Assembly: GCA_036504075.1 (NCBI GenBank)
Contig: DASXVX010000055.1
Span: 1 to 64,000 of the forward strand
DNA: 64,000 bases
Direction: 5' to 3'
From: DASXVX01 sp036504075
GTDB lineage: Bacteria > Bacillota > Sulfobacillia > Symbiobacteriales > Symbiobacteriaceae
Shown piece by piece: positions 8,355 through 17,467 of the stretch. The notes below the pieces were generated by a model. It saw nothing but the letters and a program-made list of their open reading frames with translations, was not told where the DNA came from and searched no databases. Each line of letters starts with the position of its first letter. Within the stretch, counting starts at the first letter, position 1. Both the position numbers and the translations under genes were made by a program.

Positions 8355-8750
8355 ACCCGATCCTTTTGCCCAGAGCATATTCCCACGGAGTTGGCAGGTG
8401 AAGACAAGAGGTTCGGCTAGAATGGCGCCAGAACGGCCGGACAAGGCTTCACACTCCTCGGACCTAGAAGTGCACGGGTCCACCCGGCAGCGATCAGGTG
8501 AATGGATCTCCGATGTTTGCACACGGTCTATGGGAGCGGCTCTTCCCATTCCCAGGTAACAGGGCAGGCCATGATCTCGGGCCCATAACCATTGGTCCAG
8601 ACCCGTCGAGGTGAACAACCACCCGGAAGGACTGTGCTATTCCGAGCGTGGTCGAGGTCCTGTCAGGATGACGAGCGGTGCAGCTGTACCAGATAAAGGG
8701 AACTCTGCCAAACGCAGCAGGTATAAACTCCCGGGGAAGTGTCCAAAATG
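8355..8750. other. Gene-poor interval
   Basis: I see no supported gene here. Short open frames on both strands lack ribosome sites and recognisable composition. Confidence 0.5.
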
Positions 8751-8754
8751 AAAA

Positions 8755-8782
8755 CGAGCATCCGCATAGCCGCGGATGCTCG
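8755..8782 (-). terminator. Terminator for the small toxin-like gene
   Basis: An 11-bp perfect stem (8755-8765 with 8772-8782). AAAA precedes it on the plus strand, so a minus-strand transcript would end hairpin-UUUU. It lies 75 nt beyond the stop of the 26-codon minus-strand frame. Confidence 0.75.
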
Positions 8783-8857
8783 GGAGCCCGCGGTCGCCGT
8801 CCCACCCTAACCATGACGGCAACGCCCCCGGTTAGACCGGGTTACGCCGCCGCTATG

Positions 8858-8938
8858 TTATAGCGGAAGCACCAGCCGAATGAGAAGCGCGATGAGCAGG
8901 ATGGTTGTGAGTTGGTTCAGCTCAATCGTGATCTTCAT
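8858..8938 (-). CDS. Small hydrophobic peptide, candidate type I toxin
   Basis: A 26-residue frame beginning MKITIELNQL, followed by a nearly continuous hydrophobic run (TTILLIALLIRLVLPL) that could span a membrane once. A purine-rich GAAAGGGGG lies about 10 nt upstream of the ATG. A minus-strand promoter-like extended -10 (TGCTATGCT) lies about 50 nt upstream, and the terminator at 8755-8782 closes a predicted mRNA of about 230 nt. Size, hydrophobicity and the opposing transcript described in the next entry resemble type I toxins such as Ibs, Fst or TisB. I know no family with this sequence, so function is inferred from architecture only. Confidence 0.55.
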   Translation of the reverse strand: MKITIELNQLTTILLIALLIRLVLPL

Positions 8939-8988
8939 CCACCAGCAGCCCCCTTTCGGGGACTGGCCCGCCAGACGACTCCGCTATC

Positions 8989-9021
8989 AGCATAGCAGAG
9001 GGAGCCCGCAACCTTTGTCAA
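8989..9021 (-). promoter_or_regulatory. Candidate promoter of the small toxin-like gene
   Basis: On the minus strand a perfect TTGACA (9016-9021) precedes an extended -10 TGCTATGCT (hexamer at 8989-8994). The 21-bp spacing is too long for an ideal promoter, but an extended -10 can compensate. Confidence 0.4.
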
Positions 9022-9046
9022 AGGGTGACGGGCTCCCCGGCTTTTT
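9000..9046 (+). terminator. Plus-strand terminator upstream of the toxin-like gene
   Basis: Stem GGGAGCCCG (9000-9008) with CGGGCTCCC (9029-9037) plus an inner CCTTTG/CAAAGG pairing, followed by CGGCTTTTTG. There is no plus-strand protein gene nearby, so it probably ends the candidate antisense RNA. Confidence 0.8.
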
Positions 9047-9292
9047 GTTCGCCTGCATTCGACACCAGCAACCTTGCCGTCCAGATCGAAGCGGCCCACC
9101 AATGAGTAAGTAACGCCAAGAAATCTGAGATAAACCCCAGACGCTCCATGATCAAGGGTGAATTACGCCGATACTGATCCAGTCGAACTGTGATTTCCGA
9201 ATCTGGCGTGTCGGATACTGTCAATCATGGCCGCGAATGTTACAGTCGAAACCGGTTATCTGGCACCCGCTATTAACCCCGACGGTGAATAA

Positions 9293-9370
9293 TTACCAGA
9301 GCAGCCAGACCAGGGCCGCAGCCAATGCAGCAACGCCGAGGAGGCCGGTTCCTCGGCGTGCACACCACTG
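9293..9370 (-). other. In-frame extension behind the subtilase stop: hydrophobic helix
   Basis: After the TGA that ends the subtilase, the same frame continues for 25 codons to TAA. It encodes a basic patch (CARRG) and a textbook membrane helix (LLGVAALAAALVWLLW). This is either a lost C-terminal anchor cut off by a nonsense mutation or a readthrough tail. The DNA also forms a hairpin (9332-9341 with 9350-9359) in this stretch. Confidence 0.6.
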
Positions 9371-11329
9371 TCAGGTAATGGTCACCGTCTGTGCCAGAGG
9401 CACCACCCCCACCCACACAAACCATGTGATCGATTCCTGTACCAGGTCCCACTGGAGCGTCATCGTACCCGTCACCGGTGGCGCCTGCAGTGTCGCTGTC
9501 AGGGTGACCGCTTGGCCCGGAGCCACGTCCGCCGGCAAAACGGTTCGCAGCCCATTGAAGAGAACGGAGCGGCCGGCCGAATCGACCCAGTGATAGGACA
9601 GATGCACCGGGGTCGCACCGGCAGCCGGCCAGGTGATCGAACCCAGGTTCCGCACCACCACCCTCGCCGTGGTGGTGGCCCCGCGTGCGATCTTGGGCGG
9701 AGTCTGAGCCGTGATCCAGTCGGCAGCGTAGCGAGGGGGAACCAGCACGCTGACGAAGAGCGCTGCCGTGCCCTGCCATTCAAACCAGGTGATTAGCTCC
9801 TGGACCATGTCCCACTGGAGGACAAAGGTTCCGCTGCTGGGCGGCGCCTCGACCACGGCGCTTAGCGTGACCGTTTGTCCGGGTGCCACATCGGACGGAA
9901 GCACGGTTCGGCGTCCGTTGAAGATCACCGCATTCCCCTTGTCGTCCCGCCAATGGTAGCTGAGATGAACCGGATTGGCGCCCCCCGCCGGCCACGTCAT
10001 GCTGCCTGTGTTGGTGACGGTGATGGACACGGTGACGAGCTGGCCCGGGTTCATCCGGTCCGGGGTGTTGTGGGAGCCCCAGGCGACGCCGTAGGCGGGG
10101 TTGACCACGGCCGTCCCGGCGCTGACCAGGCCACCGGACGCGACCTTTCCTGCCAGGGAAGCAAGTGGCTTGACCGTCTGTTGCAGGAGGGTTTTCAGCA
10201 CAGAAGGCTGAGTGGCCGGTTGTCGGCTCAAGAGCAGGCCACCGGTGCCGGCGACGTGGGGCGTCGCCATGGAGGTGCCGCTCAGGAAGCCGTACGGCGG
10301 GTTAAAAGCCGTGGGAATGGTGCTGTCGATATTGACTCCGGGTCCGGCCAGGTGCACGGAGTTCGGACCGAAGTTCGAAAAGCCGGCAAGCGCGCCGGTG
10401 TTGTTGATCGCGGCAACCGCGATCAAGTTTGGCAGGTTGTAGGAGGCCGGATAGAAAGGCTGCGTATCATTGTTGGTGCCGTTGTTCCCGGCGGCGGCCA
10501 CAAACAGCGCACCGGAGTTGGCAATGGCATCCTGCAGCGCCTGACTGAACCCGCCCCCGCCCCACGAGGCGTTGATCACCTTTGCCCCCATTAGCCGGGC
10601 GTAGTTGATGGCGGAGATCGCATCGGCGGTGCTGCCGCCATTCGGCCCGAGGAATTTGGCCGGCAGAATCCTGACCCGAGGGGCGACACCCGCCACCCCC
10701 ATGGCATTGTTGATGATCGCCGCGATGGTGCCGGCGACATGGGTGCCATGCAAGTCAGTGTTGGGGTCGGTGAACACGACGTTGTTATTATCAAAGAAGT
10801 TCCAGCCATGCACGTCGTCAATAAAGCCGTTCTGGTCATCGTCGATGCCATTACCGGCAATCTCTCCGGGATTGGTGAAGATGTTCGCCACCAGGTCCGG
10901 ATGATTGATATCGATGCCCGTGTCAGTCACGGCCACGAGCAGATTCGGGTCGCCCAGGCTCAGATCCCAGGCCGCGGTCGCGCCGATATCCACGCCCGGG
11001 GTGCCGGGAGAACCGCCCACGGTCTGCCCGGTGTTGCGCAGCCCCCACTGCATGGGAAACAGGGGATCGTTCGGAATCAGCACCGGATGCCAGATATAGT
11101 TGGGCTCAACGTAGGTGACCAGGGGATGGTTTTGGAGCTGGGCCATGACCTGATCCGGCGTGGCGCTGACGACCCGGACCAACCAGGCGTCGACCAGTGG
11201 CAGTCGGCGAATCGTCTCGACGCCCACGTCGGCCTGGAGCGCTGCCTGCCGGTCTGCGTCGACGCCGGCCCGGAACTTCATGATGAACTCCCCGGGCACG
11301 ACGGGGACTGCCGCGTGTACGAATGACAT
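9371..11329 (-). CDS. S8 subtilisin-like serine protease with two C-terminal NBR1-type Ig-like repeats
   Basis: A 652-residue subtilase. An I9-type propeptide (VPGEFIMKFRAGV to VEPNYIW, about residues 11-82) precedes the catalytic domain. The triad is Asp in VTDTGIDINHPDL, His in DLHGTHVAGT and Ser in SGTSMATPHVAG. The C-terminal 240 residues hold two copies of an Ig-like module, each with TWPA-GA-PVHLSYHW, then VLPSDVAPGQ or VLPADVAPGQ, then LQWD-VQE-ITWF; this resembles the Ig-like domain of NBR1-type proteins. The first residues (MSFVHAAVPVV) do not form a signal peptide and no longer start was found, so export is unclear. A hydrophobic helix lies just beyond the TGA stop in the same frame. 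Confidence 0.88.
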   Translation of the reverse strand: MSFVHAAVPVVPGEFIMKFRAGVDADRQAALQADVGVETIRRLPLVDAWLVRVVSATPDQVMAQLQNHPLVTYVEPNYIWHPVLIPNDPLFPMQWGLRNTGQTVGGSPGTPGVDIGATAAWDLSLGDPNLLVAVTDTGIDINHPDLVANIFTNPGEIAGNGIDDDQNGFIDDVHGWNFFDNNNVVFTDPNTDLHGTHVAGTIAAIINNAMGVAGVAPRVRILPAKFLGPNGGSTADAISAINYARLMGAKVINASWGGGGFSQALQDAIANSGALFVAAAGNNGTNNDTQPFYPASYNLPNLIAVAAINNTGALAGFSNFGPNSVHLAGPGVNIDSTIPTAFNPPYGFLSGTSMATPHVAGTGGLLLSRQPATQPSVLKTLLQQTVKPLASLAGKVASGGLVSAGTAVVNPAYGVAWGSHNTPDRMNPGQLVTVSITVTNTGSMTWPAGGANPVHLSYHWRDDKGNAVIFNGRRTVLPSDVAPGQTVTLSAVVEAPPSSGTFVLQWDMVQELITWFEWQGTAALFVSVLVPPRYAADWITAQTPPKIARGATTTARVVVRNLGSITWPAAGATPVHLSYHWVDSAGRSVLFNGLRTVLPADVAPGQAVTLTATLQAPPVTGTMTLQWDLVQESITWFVWVGVVPLAQTVTIT

Positions 11330-11440
11330 CGTGGCTCGCCCTCTCTTGCGGGATATTAGCGAGAAATGTGACGCTATATCCTATGCAACATGCGACCTTG
11401 ACGAGACAGGCACGCATGGGCCGGAGCGGCACCCGGATTG

Positions 11441-11517
11441 GCGCGCACAAAGCGTGTTCAAGACGCACGCAAAGCGCATTCAAGGCGCACACAAAGCGCA
11501 TTCGTTGTGCATTCGTT
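11441..11517. repeat. Seven 11-bp-period units (array C)
   Basis: Seven contiguous 11-bp units alternating between GCGCACACAAA-like and GCGCATTCAAG/GTGCATTCGTT-like forms. Total length is 77 bp, exactly as in array A. The array lies upstream of the subtilase gene in non-coding DNA. Confidence 0.85.
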
Positions 11518-11802
11518 GTGCAGCCCTTCGCCCCTGAACCGCCCTGGTAGCGCAGTGAGATGACAGCGCCTGTACGACTACTGGCATACGCCTCGCGGGC
11601 ATACCGCATGCCCGGAGCCTGACCGTTGCCGAGGCGGGTAGCAACACGGACAGCACGTGGCCCACCGCTGATGTATCCTTCACCGTTGACTCTCAGGCTG
11701 TCGGCAGACTGAAACCCCAGGGAGCTACCCCGTGACGCGGCTAGAGAGACAGGCAGTTGCAGGCCGATACCCCTGCGATGTCCAGGCAACCGCAGATTAT
11801 GC

Positions 11803-11846
11803 GCGCGTCAATGGCATTCATTGTGCGCGTTATGTGCATTCATTGT
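11803..11846. repeat. Four 11-bp-period units (array D)
   Basis: Units GCGCGTCAATG, GCATTCATTGT, GCGCGTTATGT, GCATTCATTGT. The GCATTCATTGT unit is close to the GTGCATTCGTT units of array C, 300 bp away. The array lies just beyond the 3' end of the acetyltransferase gene. Confidence 0.85.
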
Positions 11847-11875
11847 GCAGTCAACCGCCGCTTCTTGCCCTGGAT

Positions 11876-12358
11876 CTAGAGCGGCTTCGACAGAAAGAGT
11901 GCACCGCCGGCGGCCTCTACGTGCACCGCCTGGGCAAAACCCAGTGCGCCGTAGACCTGCCTGGCGCGGTGATTGTTCTCCTGCACATCCAGCGTGAGCT
12001 TGCAGCATCCGGTCTCCCGCCCTTTGCGCTCAACCGCTTCCAGCAGCCGCCGACCGATACCCTGCCCGCGATAGGCGGGCAATACATCCAGGTCGGAGAT
12101 GTTGATCAGCGGGCGGGCCGCAAACGTCGAAAACCCCCGGAAGCAGACCGCGATGCCGATTGCCCGGCCGCTCACGAAGGCCAGGAAGATCAGCGTGGGG
12201 TGCTGCCGGAGTCCGGGGATCAGCTTCGCTCGGGCCTCGGCCGAAAGCGGGTGGCCATCGCCCATCGGGTCCATGGCATAGGCATCCATCAGTTCCAGCA
12301 CGGCTTGCTGATGCGCCGTCAGGGCGAGGTCGGCTTCCACGATTTCAACTGGCAGCAT
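11876..12358 (-). CDS. GNAT family N-acetyltransferase
   Basis: A 160-residue GNAT protein. The acetyl-CoA-binding motif is YRGQGIGRRLLEAVE at about residues 97-111, preceded by the beta-strand ISDLDVLP and followed by the usual LTLDVQENNHRARQVYGALGF. It would transfer an acetyl group from acetyl-CoA to an amine; the substrate is not predictable. ATG 12358 follows GGAGG with a 10-nt spacing. It stands alone on the minus strand between array D and the terminator behind aceA. Confidence 0.88.
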   Translation of the reverse strand: MLPVEIVEADLALTAHQQAVLELMDAYAMDPMGDGHPLSAEARAKLIPGLRQHPTLIFLAFVSGRAIGIAVCFRGFSTFAARPLINISDLDVLPAYRGQGIGRRLLEAVERKGRETGCCKLTLDVQENNHRARQVYGALGFAQAVHVEAAGGALFLSKPL

Positions 12359-12460
12359 TTGAAGAGAGCCTCCTTACACAACGGGTCACGATGGCGTCGA
12401 TATGTCCCTCAGAGTTCGCTACGTGGTTGACGAACCCTCCCTGCCCGGTTCTGCACAGCC

Positions 12461-12495
12461 GAAAGGCCCGCCCCTGCGCAGGGGGCGGGCCTTTC
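12461..12495 (-). terminator. Terminator after aceA
   Basis: A strong GC-rich stem (12461-12474 with 12482-12495) about 20 nt beyond the aceA stop, with AAAGG/CCTTT at the base. It may work in both directions. Confidence 0.8.
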
Positions 12496-12515
12496 TACAT
12501 TTGGACGCCAGGGGC

Positions 12516-13823
<1,308 letters not shown>

Positions 13824-13836
13824 GTCCCTCGCTCCT

Positions 13837-15390
13837 TTACCCGATGAATTCGTAAGCCGGCACCGTCAGGAACTCGCAGAACGGCTCCCCCTGAGCTACC
13901 TGCTCAAATAGCCGCAGGGCCTCCTCGAACCGGCTCCGGGCAAAAGCCTCGTTGCCGAAGGCCAGCCGAATCTTCTCCAACTCCTCGTCGGCCACCAGCC
14001 GAACGAGCGCCTGGGTCACCTGCGGGCCGTCGTCCGCCAGCCGGGCCCCGTGCTTGAGCCACTGCCAGACCTGCGACCGGGAGATTTCGGCGGTGGCCGC
14101 GTCCTCCATCAGGTTGTTAATGGCGGCCGCCCCGACGCCCCGCAGCCAGGATTCGAGATACTGCAACCCCACGCTGATGTTGGTCCGGAGTCCCGCCTCC
14201 GTTACCGTTCCGGCATAAACCCGCACGTCCAGCAGGTCGCGGGCGGTCACGGAGACCTCTTCGCGCAGCCGCTGCACCTGGTTCGGCCGGTCGCCCAGGA
14301 CCGAGTCGAAGACCGCCGCTGCCACCGGTACGAGATCGGGGTGGGCCACCCAGGTGCCGTCGAAGCCGTCGCGGGCTTCCCGCACCTTGTCCTCCCGGAC
14401 TTTTGCCAGGGCGACCTCGTTGACCTTGGCGTCGCGCCGGCTGGGAATAAAGGCCGCCATGCCGCCGATGGCGTGGGCGCCCCGCCGGTGGCAGGTTTTG
14501 ACCAGCAGTTCGGTGTACGCCCGCATGAACGGCACCGTCATGGTCAGTTGCGTCCGGTCCGGCAGCATGAAGTCCGGTCGGTTGCGGAACTTCTTGATCA
14601 CCGAGAAGATATAGTCCCATCGCCCGGCGTTCAACCCCGCCGAGTGCTCCCGCAGTTCATAGAGGATCTCTTCCATTTCAAAGGCGGCCAATACGGTCTC
14701 GATCAGCACGGTGGCCTTCACGGTCCCCCGCGGAATCTCCAGCGTCTCCTCGGCGTAGGTGAAGACGTCGTTCCAGAGCCGGGCCTCCAGGTGGCTCTCC
14801 AGCTTCGGCAGGTAGAAGTAGGGCCCGCTGCCCTTCTCCAACAGCCGCCGGGCGTTGTGGAAGAAATAGAGCCCGAAGTCCAGGAGGCTGGCCGAGATCG
14901 GCTGGCCGTCGACCTTTACGTTCTTGTCGGTCAAGTGCCAGCCCCGGGGCCGGACGAAGAGCACGGCCACATCGGCGTTCAGCCGGTATGCCTTGCCGTC
15001 CGGGCTCCGGTACTCAATCGTCCGCTCGATGGCGTCAATCAAATTTGCCTGTCCCTGGACTACATTTTCCCAGGTGGGGGCGTTGGCGTCCTCGAAGTCG
15101 GCCATGAAGACCCGGGCGCCCGAGTTTAGCCCGTTGATCATCATTTTCCGCTCCACCGGCCCGGTGATTTCCACCCGCCGGTCTTGCAGTTCTGCGCCGA
15201 CCGGGGCCACCCGCCACTCGCCCTCCCGGATGGCCTGCGTTTCGGGCAAAAAGTCTGGCACCCCCCCGGTGTCCAGCCACTGCTGCCGCTCGGCACGCGC
15301 TGCCAGCAAGGCGGCCCGCCTGGCCCCGAACTCCCGCTGCAGCCGGCTGACGAACGCCAGCGCCGCCGGCGAAAGGATCTCTGTGGTCAC
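13837..15390 (-). CDS. aceB: Malate synthase A
   Basis: A 517-residue malate synthase of the A type, which lacks the extra domain of the longer G form. Recognisable family blocks are FMADFEDANAPTWENVVQGQ, PYFYLPKLESHLEARLWN, MRAYTELLVKTCHRRGAHAIGGMAAFIP and DGTWVAHPDLVPVA. It condenses glyoxylate with acetyl-CoA to malate, using the glyoxylate released by AceA. It is the first gene of the aceBA operon; about 360 nt of non-coding DNA lies between it and the divergent racemase gene. Confidence 0.97.
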   Translation of the reverse strand: MTTEILSPAALAFVSRLQREFGARRAALLAARAERQQWLDTGGVPDFLPETQAIREGEWRVAPVGAELQDRRVEITGPVERKMMINGLNSGARVFMADFEDANAPTWENVVQGQANLIDAIERTIEYRSPDGKAYRLNADVAVLFVRPRGWHLTDKNVKVDGQPISASLLDFGLYFFHNARRLLEKGSGPYFYLPKLESHLEARLWNDVFTYAEETLEIPRGTVKATVLIETVLAAFEMEEILYELREHSAGLNAGRWDYIFSVIKKFRNRPDFMLPDRTQLTMTVPFMRAYTELLVKTCHRRGAHAIGGMAAFIPSRRDAKVNEVALAKVREDKVREARDGFDGTWVAHPDLVPVAAAVFDSVLGDRPNQVQRLREEVSVTARDLLDVRVYAGTVTEAGLRTNISVGLQYLESWLRGVGAAAINNLMEDAATAEISRSQVWQWLKHGARLADDGPQVTQALVRLVADEELEKIRLAFGNEAFARSRFEEALRLFEQVAQGEPFCEFLTVPAYEFIG

Positions 15391-15589
15391 CCGCCCCGAC
15401 CCCTTTCTCTCTGTGTGATCTGGTGATTACATATAATCGCTTTGTGGTTCATTCCGCCCGCCTTTGCTGATAAACGGTCTCAATGCGGAGATGAACCGTC
15501 TCCAGTCTCTGACACCCTATGTTGCGGACGCTGCACCTTGCGGTTCCACCGCCGAACGGCGGGAAGCAACTGGCGACCGTCTCTGGATG

Positions 15590-15745
15590 CGCGACGAAAA
15601 GCCCGGGGGCTTTCGCTCTCGGGCTGTACCCGCAGTTCAGGGTGGAATTTCGGCATCTGGCCGCTCGGACGGACCCTGGGTCAGAGGCAGGACTTTCGCC
15701 AATCGTGCGGAAAGTCCTCAGGGGAAGTCTGCCGGTCAGGAGGAA
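15590..15745 (+). promoter_or_regulatory. Structured leader of the racemase gene, weak T-box resemblance
   Basis: The roughly 360 nt between aceB and the racemase gene hold no protein gene but several hairpins: one around 15598-15626 (AGCCCG/CGGGCT) and one at 15689-15718 (AGGACTTT/AAAGTCCT). Between them is CAGTTCAGGGTGGAATTTCG, which matches the first half of the T-box antiterminator consensus AGGGTGGNACCGCG but not the second. I could not identify a specifier loop, so a tRNA-sensing role is only a possibility. Confidence 0.25.
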
Positions 15746-15752
15746 GCCATCC

Positions 15753-16445
15753 ATGAAAACAATCGGGCTTATCGGGGGCATGAGTTGGGAGTCTTCGGCC
15801 GTCTATTACCGGCTGATCAACGAGGCGGTGAAGGAGCGTCTGGGCGGGTTGCATTCAGCCCGCATCCTCATGTACAGCGTTGATTTCGCCGAAATTGAGG
15901 CGATGCAGCATGAGGGCCGCTGGGATGAGGCGGCGGGCGTGTTGGTGGATGCCGGCCGGCGGTTAGAACGGGGCGGCGCCGACTTTCTGCTCCTGTGCAC
16001 GAACACGATGCACAAGTTGGCGGATCAACTCACAGCCGGGACCCGGCTGCCGTTCGTGCACATTGCGGACCCCACCGGCCAGGCGATCGTAGCGCAGGGC
16101 GTGACCACCGTCGGGCTGCTGGGCACGAAGTACACCATGGAGCAGGACTTCTACAAAGGCCGCCTGGCGACGCGCTATGGCCTGAACGTGATCACACCGG
16201 ACGAGTCAGACCGAAACCTGATTCACGCTGTGATCTACCAGGAGCTTTGCCTCGGTCAGATTCGCCCGGAGTCGCGGGCGGCCTACCGGGCGGTCATGGG
16301 CCGGTTGGTCGAACGGGGGGCCGGGGCCATCATTTTGGGCTGCACGGAAATCGGGCTGCTGGTCAACCCGGCAGATGCGGCGGTGCCGCTCTTCGACACG
16401 ACGCTCATCCACGCTCGGGCGGCGGTGGACCTGGCGTTGGGGTAG
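15753..16445 (+). CDS. Aspartate/glutamate racemase family protein
   Basis: A 230-residue member of the Asp/Glu/hydantoin racemase family. The N-terminus MKTIGLIGGMSWESSAVYYRLINE is highly characteristic. The two catalytic cysteines are in LLCTNTMHK (near residue 84) and ILGCTEIGLL (near 195), both present. It interconverts L- and D-amino acids, most likely aspartate. An upstream in-frame start exists at 15519, but ATG 15753 has a perfect AGGAGG nine nt upstream. It is transcribed alone, divergent from aceBA, behind a structured leader. Confidence 0.9.
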   Translation: MKTIGLIGGMSWESSAVYYRLINEAVKERLGGLHSARILMYSVDFAEIEAMQHEGRWDEAAGVLVDAGRRLERGGADFLLLCTNTMHKLADQLTAGTRLPFVHIADPTGQAIVAQGVTTVGLLGTKYTMEQDFYKGRLATRYGLNVITPDESDRNLIHAVIYQELCLGQIRPESRAAYRAVMGRLVERGAGAIILGCTEIGLLVNPADAAVPLFDTTLIHARAAVDLALG

Positions 16446-16524
16446 GGGTGGCGGCCGCCATGGGTTTAGCCCTCGTTACGCCCGCTCGGGTGGGAGCCGC
16501 TTCGGGGCTGCGGGGCGCTTACTT

Positions 16525-16680
16525 TGGAAATGATTCGCAGGCCGGGCCGGCGCCCTTGCTCATTTGCAGGCGAAGAATGTCGTCGTCGCAATGGCGCTGC
16601 GGCCCGGCCTGCGAATCTTTAACTGTCGCCCCGATGCCCCTCGGACCCCCGCCCGATCGGGCTTGCTTGGACTTACCGTC
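16525..16680 (+). repeat. Structured repeat element, copy 1
   Basis: An 18-bp perfect stem (16532-16549 with 16600-16617), a 2-nt bulge (16598-16599) and a further 5-bp stem GCGCC/GGCGC (16550-16554 with 16593-16597) enclose a 38-nt loop. A tail TTTAACT and a small CCGA/TCGG hairpin follow, up to CTTACCG near 16678. A diverged copy lies inverted at 16805-16955. No protein gene overlaps it. Confidence 0.8.
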
Positions 16681-16804
16681 TCCCCCAGCCTTCATGGCAG
16701 GCGGTCCGGTCCGGCTCGGCGTTGGGCCTCTCTGGTCGCTCCCCACGCCCAAACCCAAGGCGCCGTGCTGGCGGCCGGCGAGACCCGGTCCGACCGGAAG
16801 ACCC
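16681..16804. other. Centre of the large inverted repeat
   Basis: The roughly 125 bp between the two structured copies keep weaker inverted similarity (for example CGGCGTTGGG against CCCAAGGCGCCG around 16715-16765). The whole 16525-16955 stretch is therefore one large imperfect palindrome. No gene was seen. Confidence 0.5.
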
Positions 16805-16955
16805 GGTAAGGCACATTAGCCCAAGCTGGCCGGGCGCCCGAGGAGCATCGGGCGGTGAGTTAAAGATTCGCAGCCAGGACGGACGCGCCCATGCGGCGAC
16901 GACAATCATCGCCTTCCTGTGAGCAGGGGCGCCCGTCCTGGCGAGAATCATTTCA
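16805..16955 (-). repeat. Structured repeat element, copy 2 (inverted)
   Basis: Same architecture as copy 1, read on the minus strand: outer stem (16873-16882 with 16933-16942), 2-nt bulge at 16883-16884, inner GCGCC/GGCGC stem (16885-16889 with 16928-16932) and a loop of the same length. Between the copies 38 of 48 bases of the inner stem plus loop are identical by hand alignment. The outer stem differs at four positions, and each difference is compensated on the opposite arm. Confidence 0.8.
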
Positions 16956-16990
16956 GTAATAAGCCGCCCGCAGCGACGAGAGGCGCTCGG

Positions 16991-17467
16991 TCAGCGCAGG
17001 GCGTGACGACTTACGTGACCGCGAGGTTGTTCCAGTTCCCGCTGAATCCCCGCCACCAGTTGCGGCAGGGCGACCGCCACTGCCGGACTCAACCCGCCGC
17101 CCGGCGTCCGGTCCGCGATCTCAATCCCCAGGATGATGATCTCCGGGGGCATCGTCTCCGGCGCCACCAGCCGGCCCAGTGCGAGGGCGTCGATCAGGTT
17201 GACCCCGTGCAGGGAGAGCGGCAGCGACTCTCGCACCGGCAGCGCCCCCGGGCCAAACCGGTGCAGCGTGCCCGGTGGCGCCCCGCTGAGCACGGCGTCC
17301 ACCAGGACCGCCCGGCGGGCGCCGGCGAGCAAGTCCAGCAGGCCCAGGCCCGGGCAGCCGGCCTCGATCACCCTGACGCCCTCCGTTTCGGGCACCTGGC
17401 GGACCGCCAGCACGCCCGCCCCGTCGTCCGCACAGAATAGATTTCCGCAGCCCACGACCACCGTCAT
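16991..17467 (-). CDS. Hydrogenase maturation protease
   Basis: A 158-residue M52-family peptidase (HyaD/HycI/HoxW type). It has the N-terminal GCGNLFCADDGAG with the nickel-sensing Asp, and HGVNLIDAL near residue 100. It removes the C-terminal extension of the [NiFe]-hydrogenase large subunit after nickel insertion. The ATG at 17467 overlaps the large-subunit stop in an ATGA junction, so I prefer it to a start further upstream at 17551. It is the last gene of the five-gene hydrogenase operon. Confidence 0.88.
   Translation of the reverse strand: MTVVVGCGNLFCADDGAGVLAVRQVPETEGVRVIEAGCPGLGLLDLLAGARRAVLVDAVLSGAPPGTLHRFGPGALPVRESLPLSLHGVNLIDALALGRLVAPETMPPEIIILGIEIADRTPGGGLSPAVAVALPQLVAGIQRELEQPRGHVSRHALR

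Larger units (their letters stand above)
8866..9046 (+). ncRNA. Candidate antisense antitoxin RNA
   Basis: A plus-strand promoter-like pair (TTAGAC, 16 bp, TATGTT, about 8833-8860) faces a strong plus-strand terminator at 9000-9046. A transcript between them would be about 180 nt. It would be complementary to nearly all of the 26-codon frame, its ribosome site and its 5' leader. This is the classic layout of a type I antitoxin; no expression evidence is available. Confidence 0.4.
11330..11875. other. Gene-poor interval with repeat arrays
   Basis: Contains the two 11-bp-period arrays described separately (11441-11517 and 11803-11846). No protein gene with a credible ribosome site was seen; open frames across the arrays are by-products of the repeats. 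Confidence 0.6.

Noticed and set aside
9018..9224. 68-codon minus-strand open frame upstream of the toxin-like gene
   Set aside because: No ribosome site, no recognisable pattern, and it overlaps the terminator at 9000-9046.
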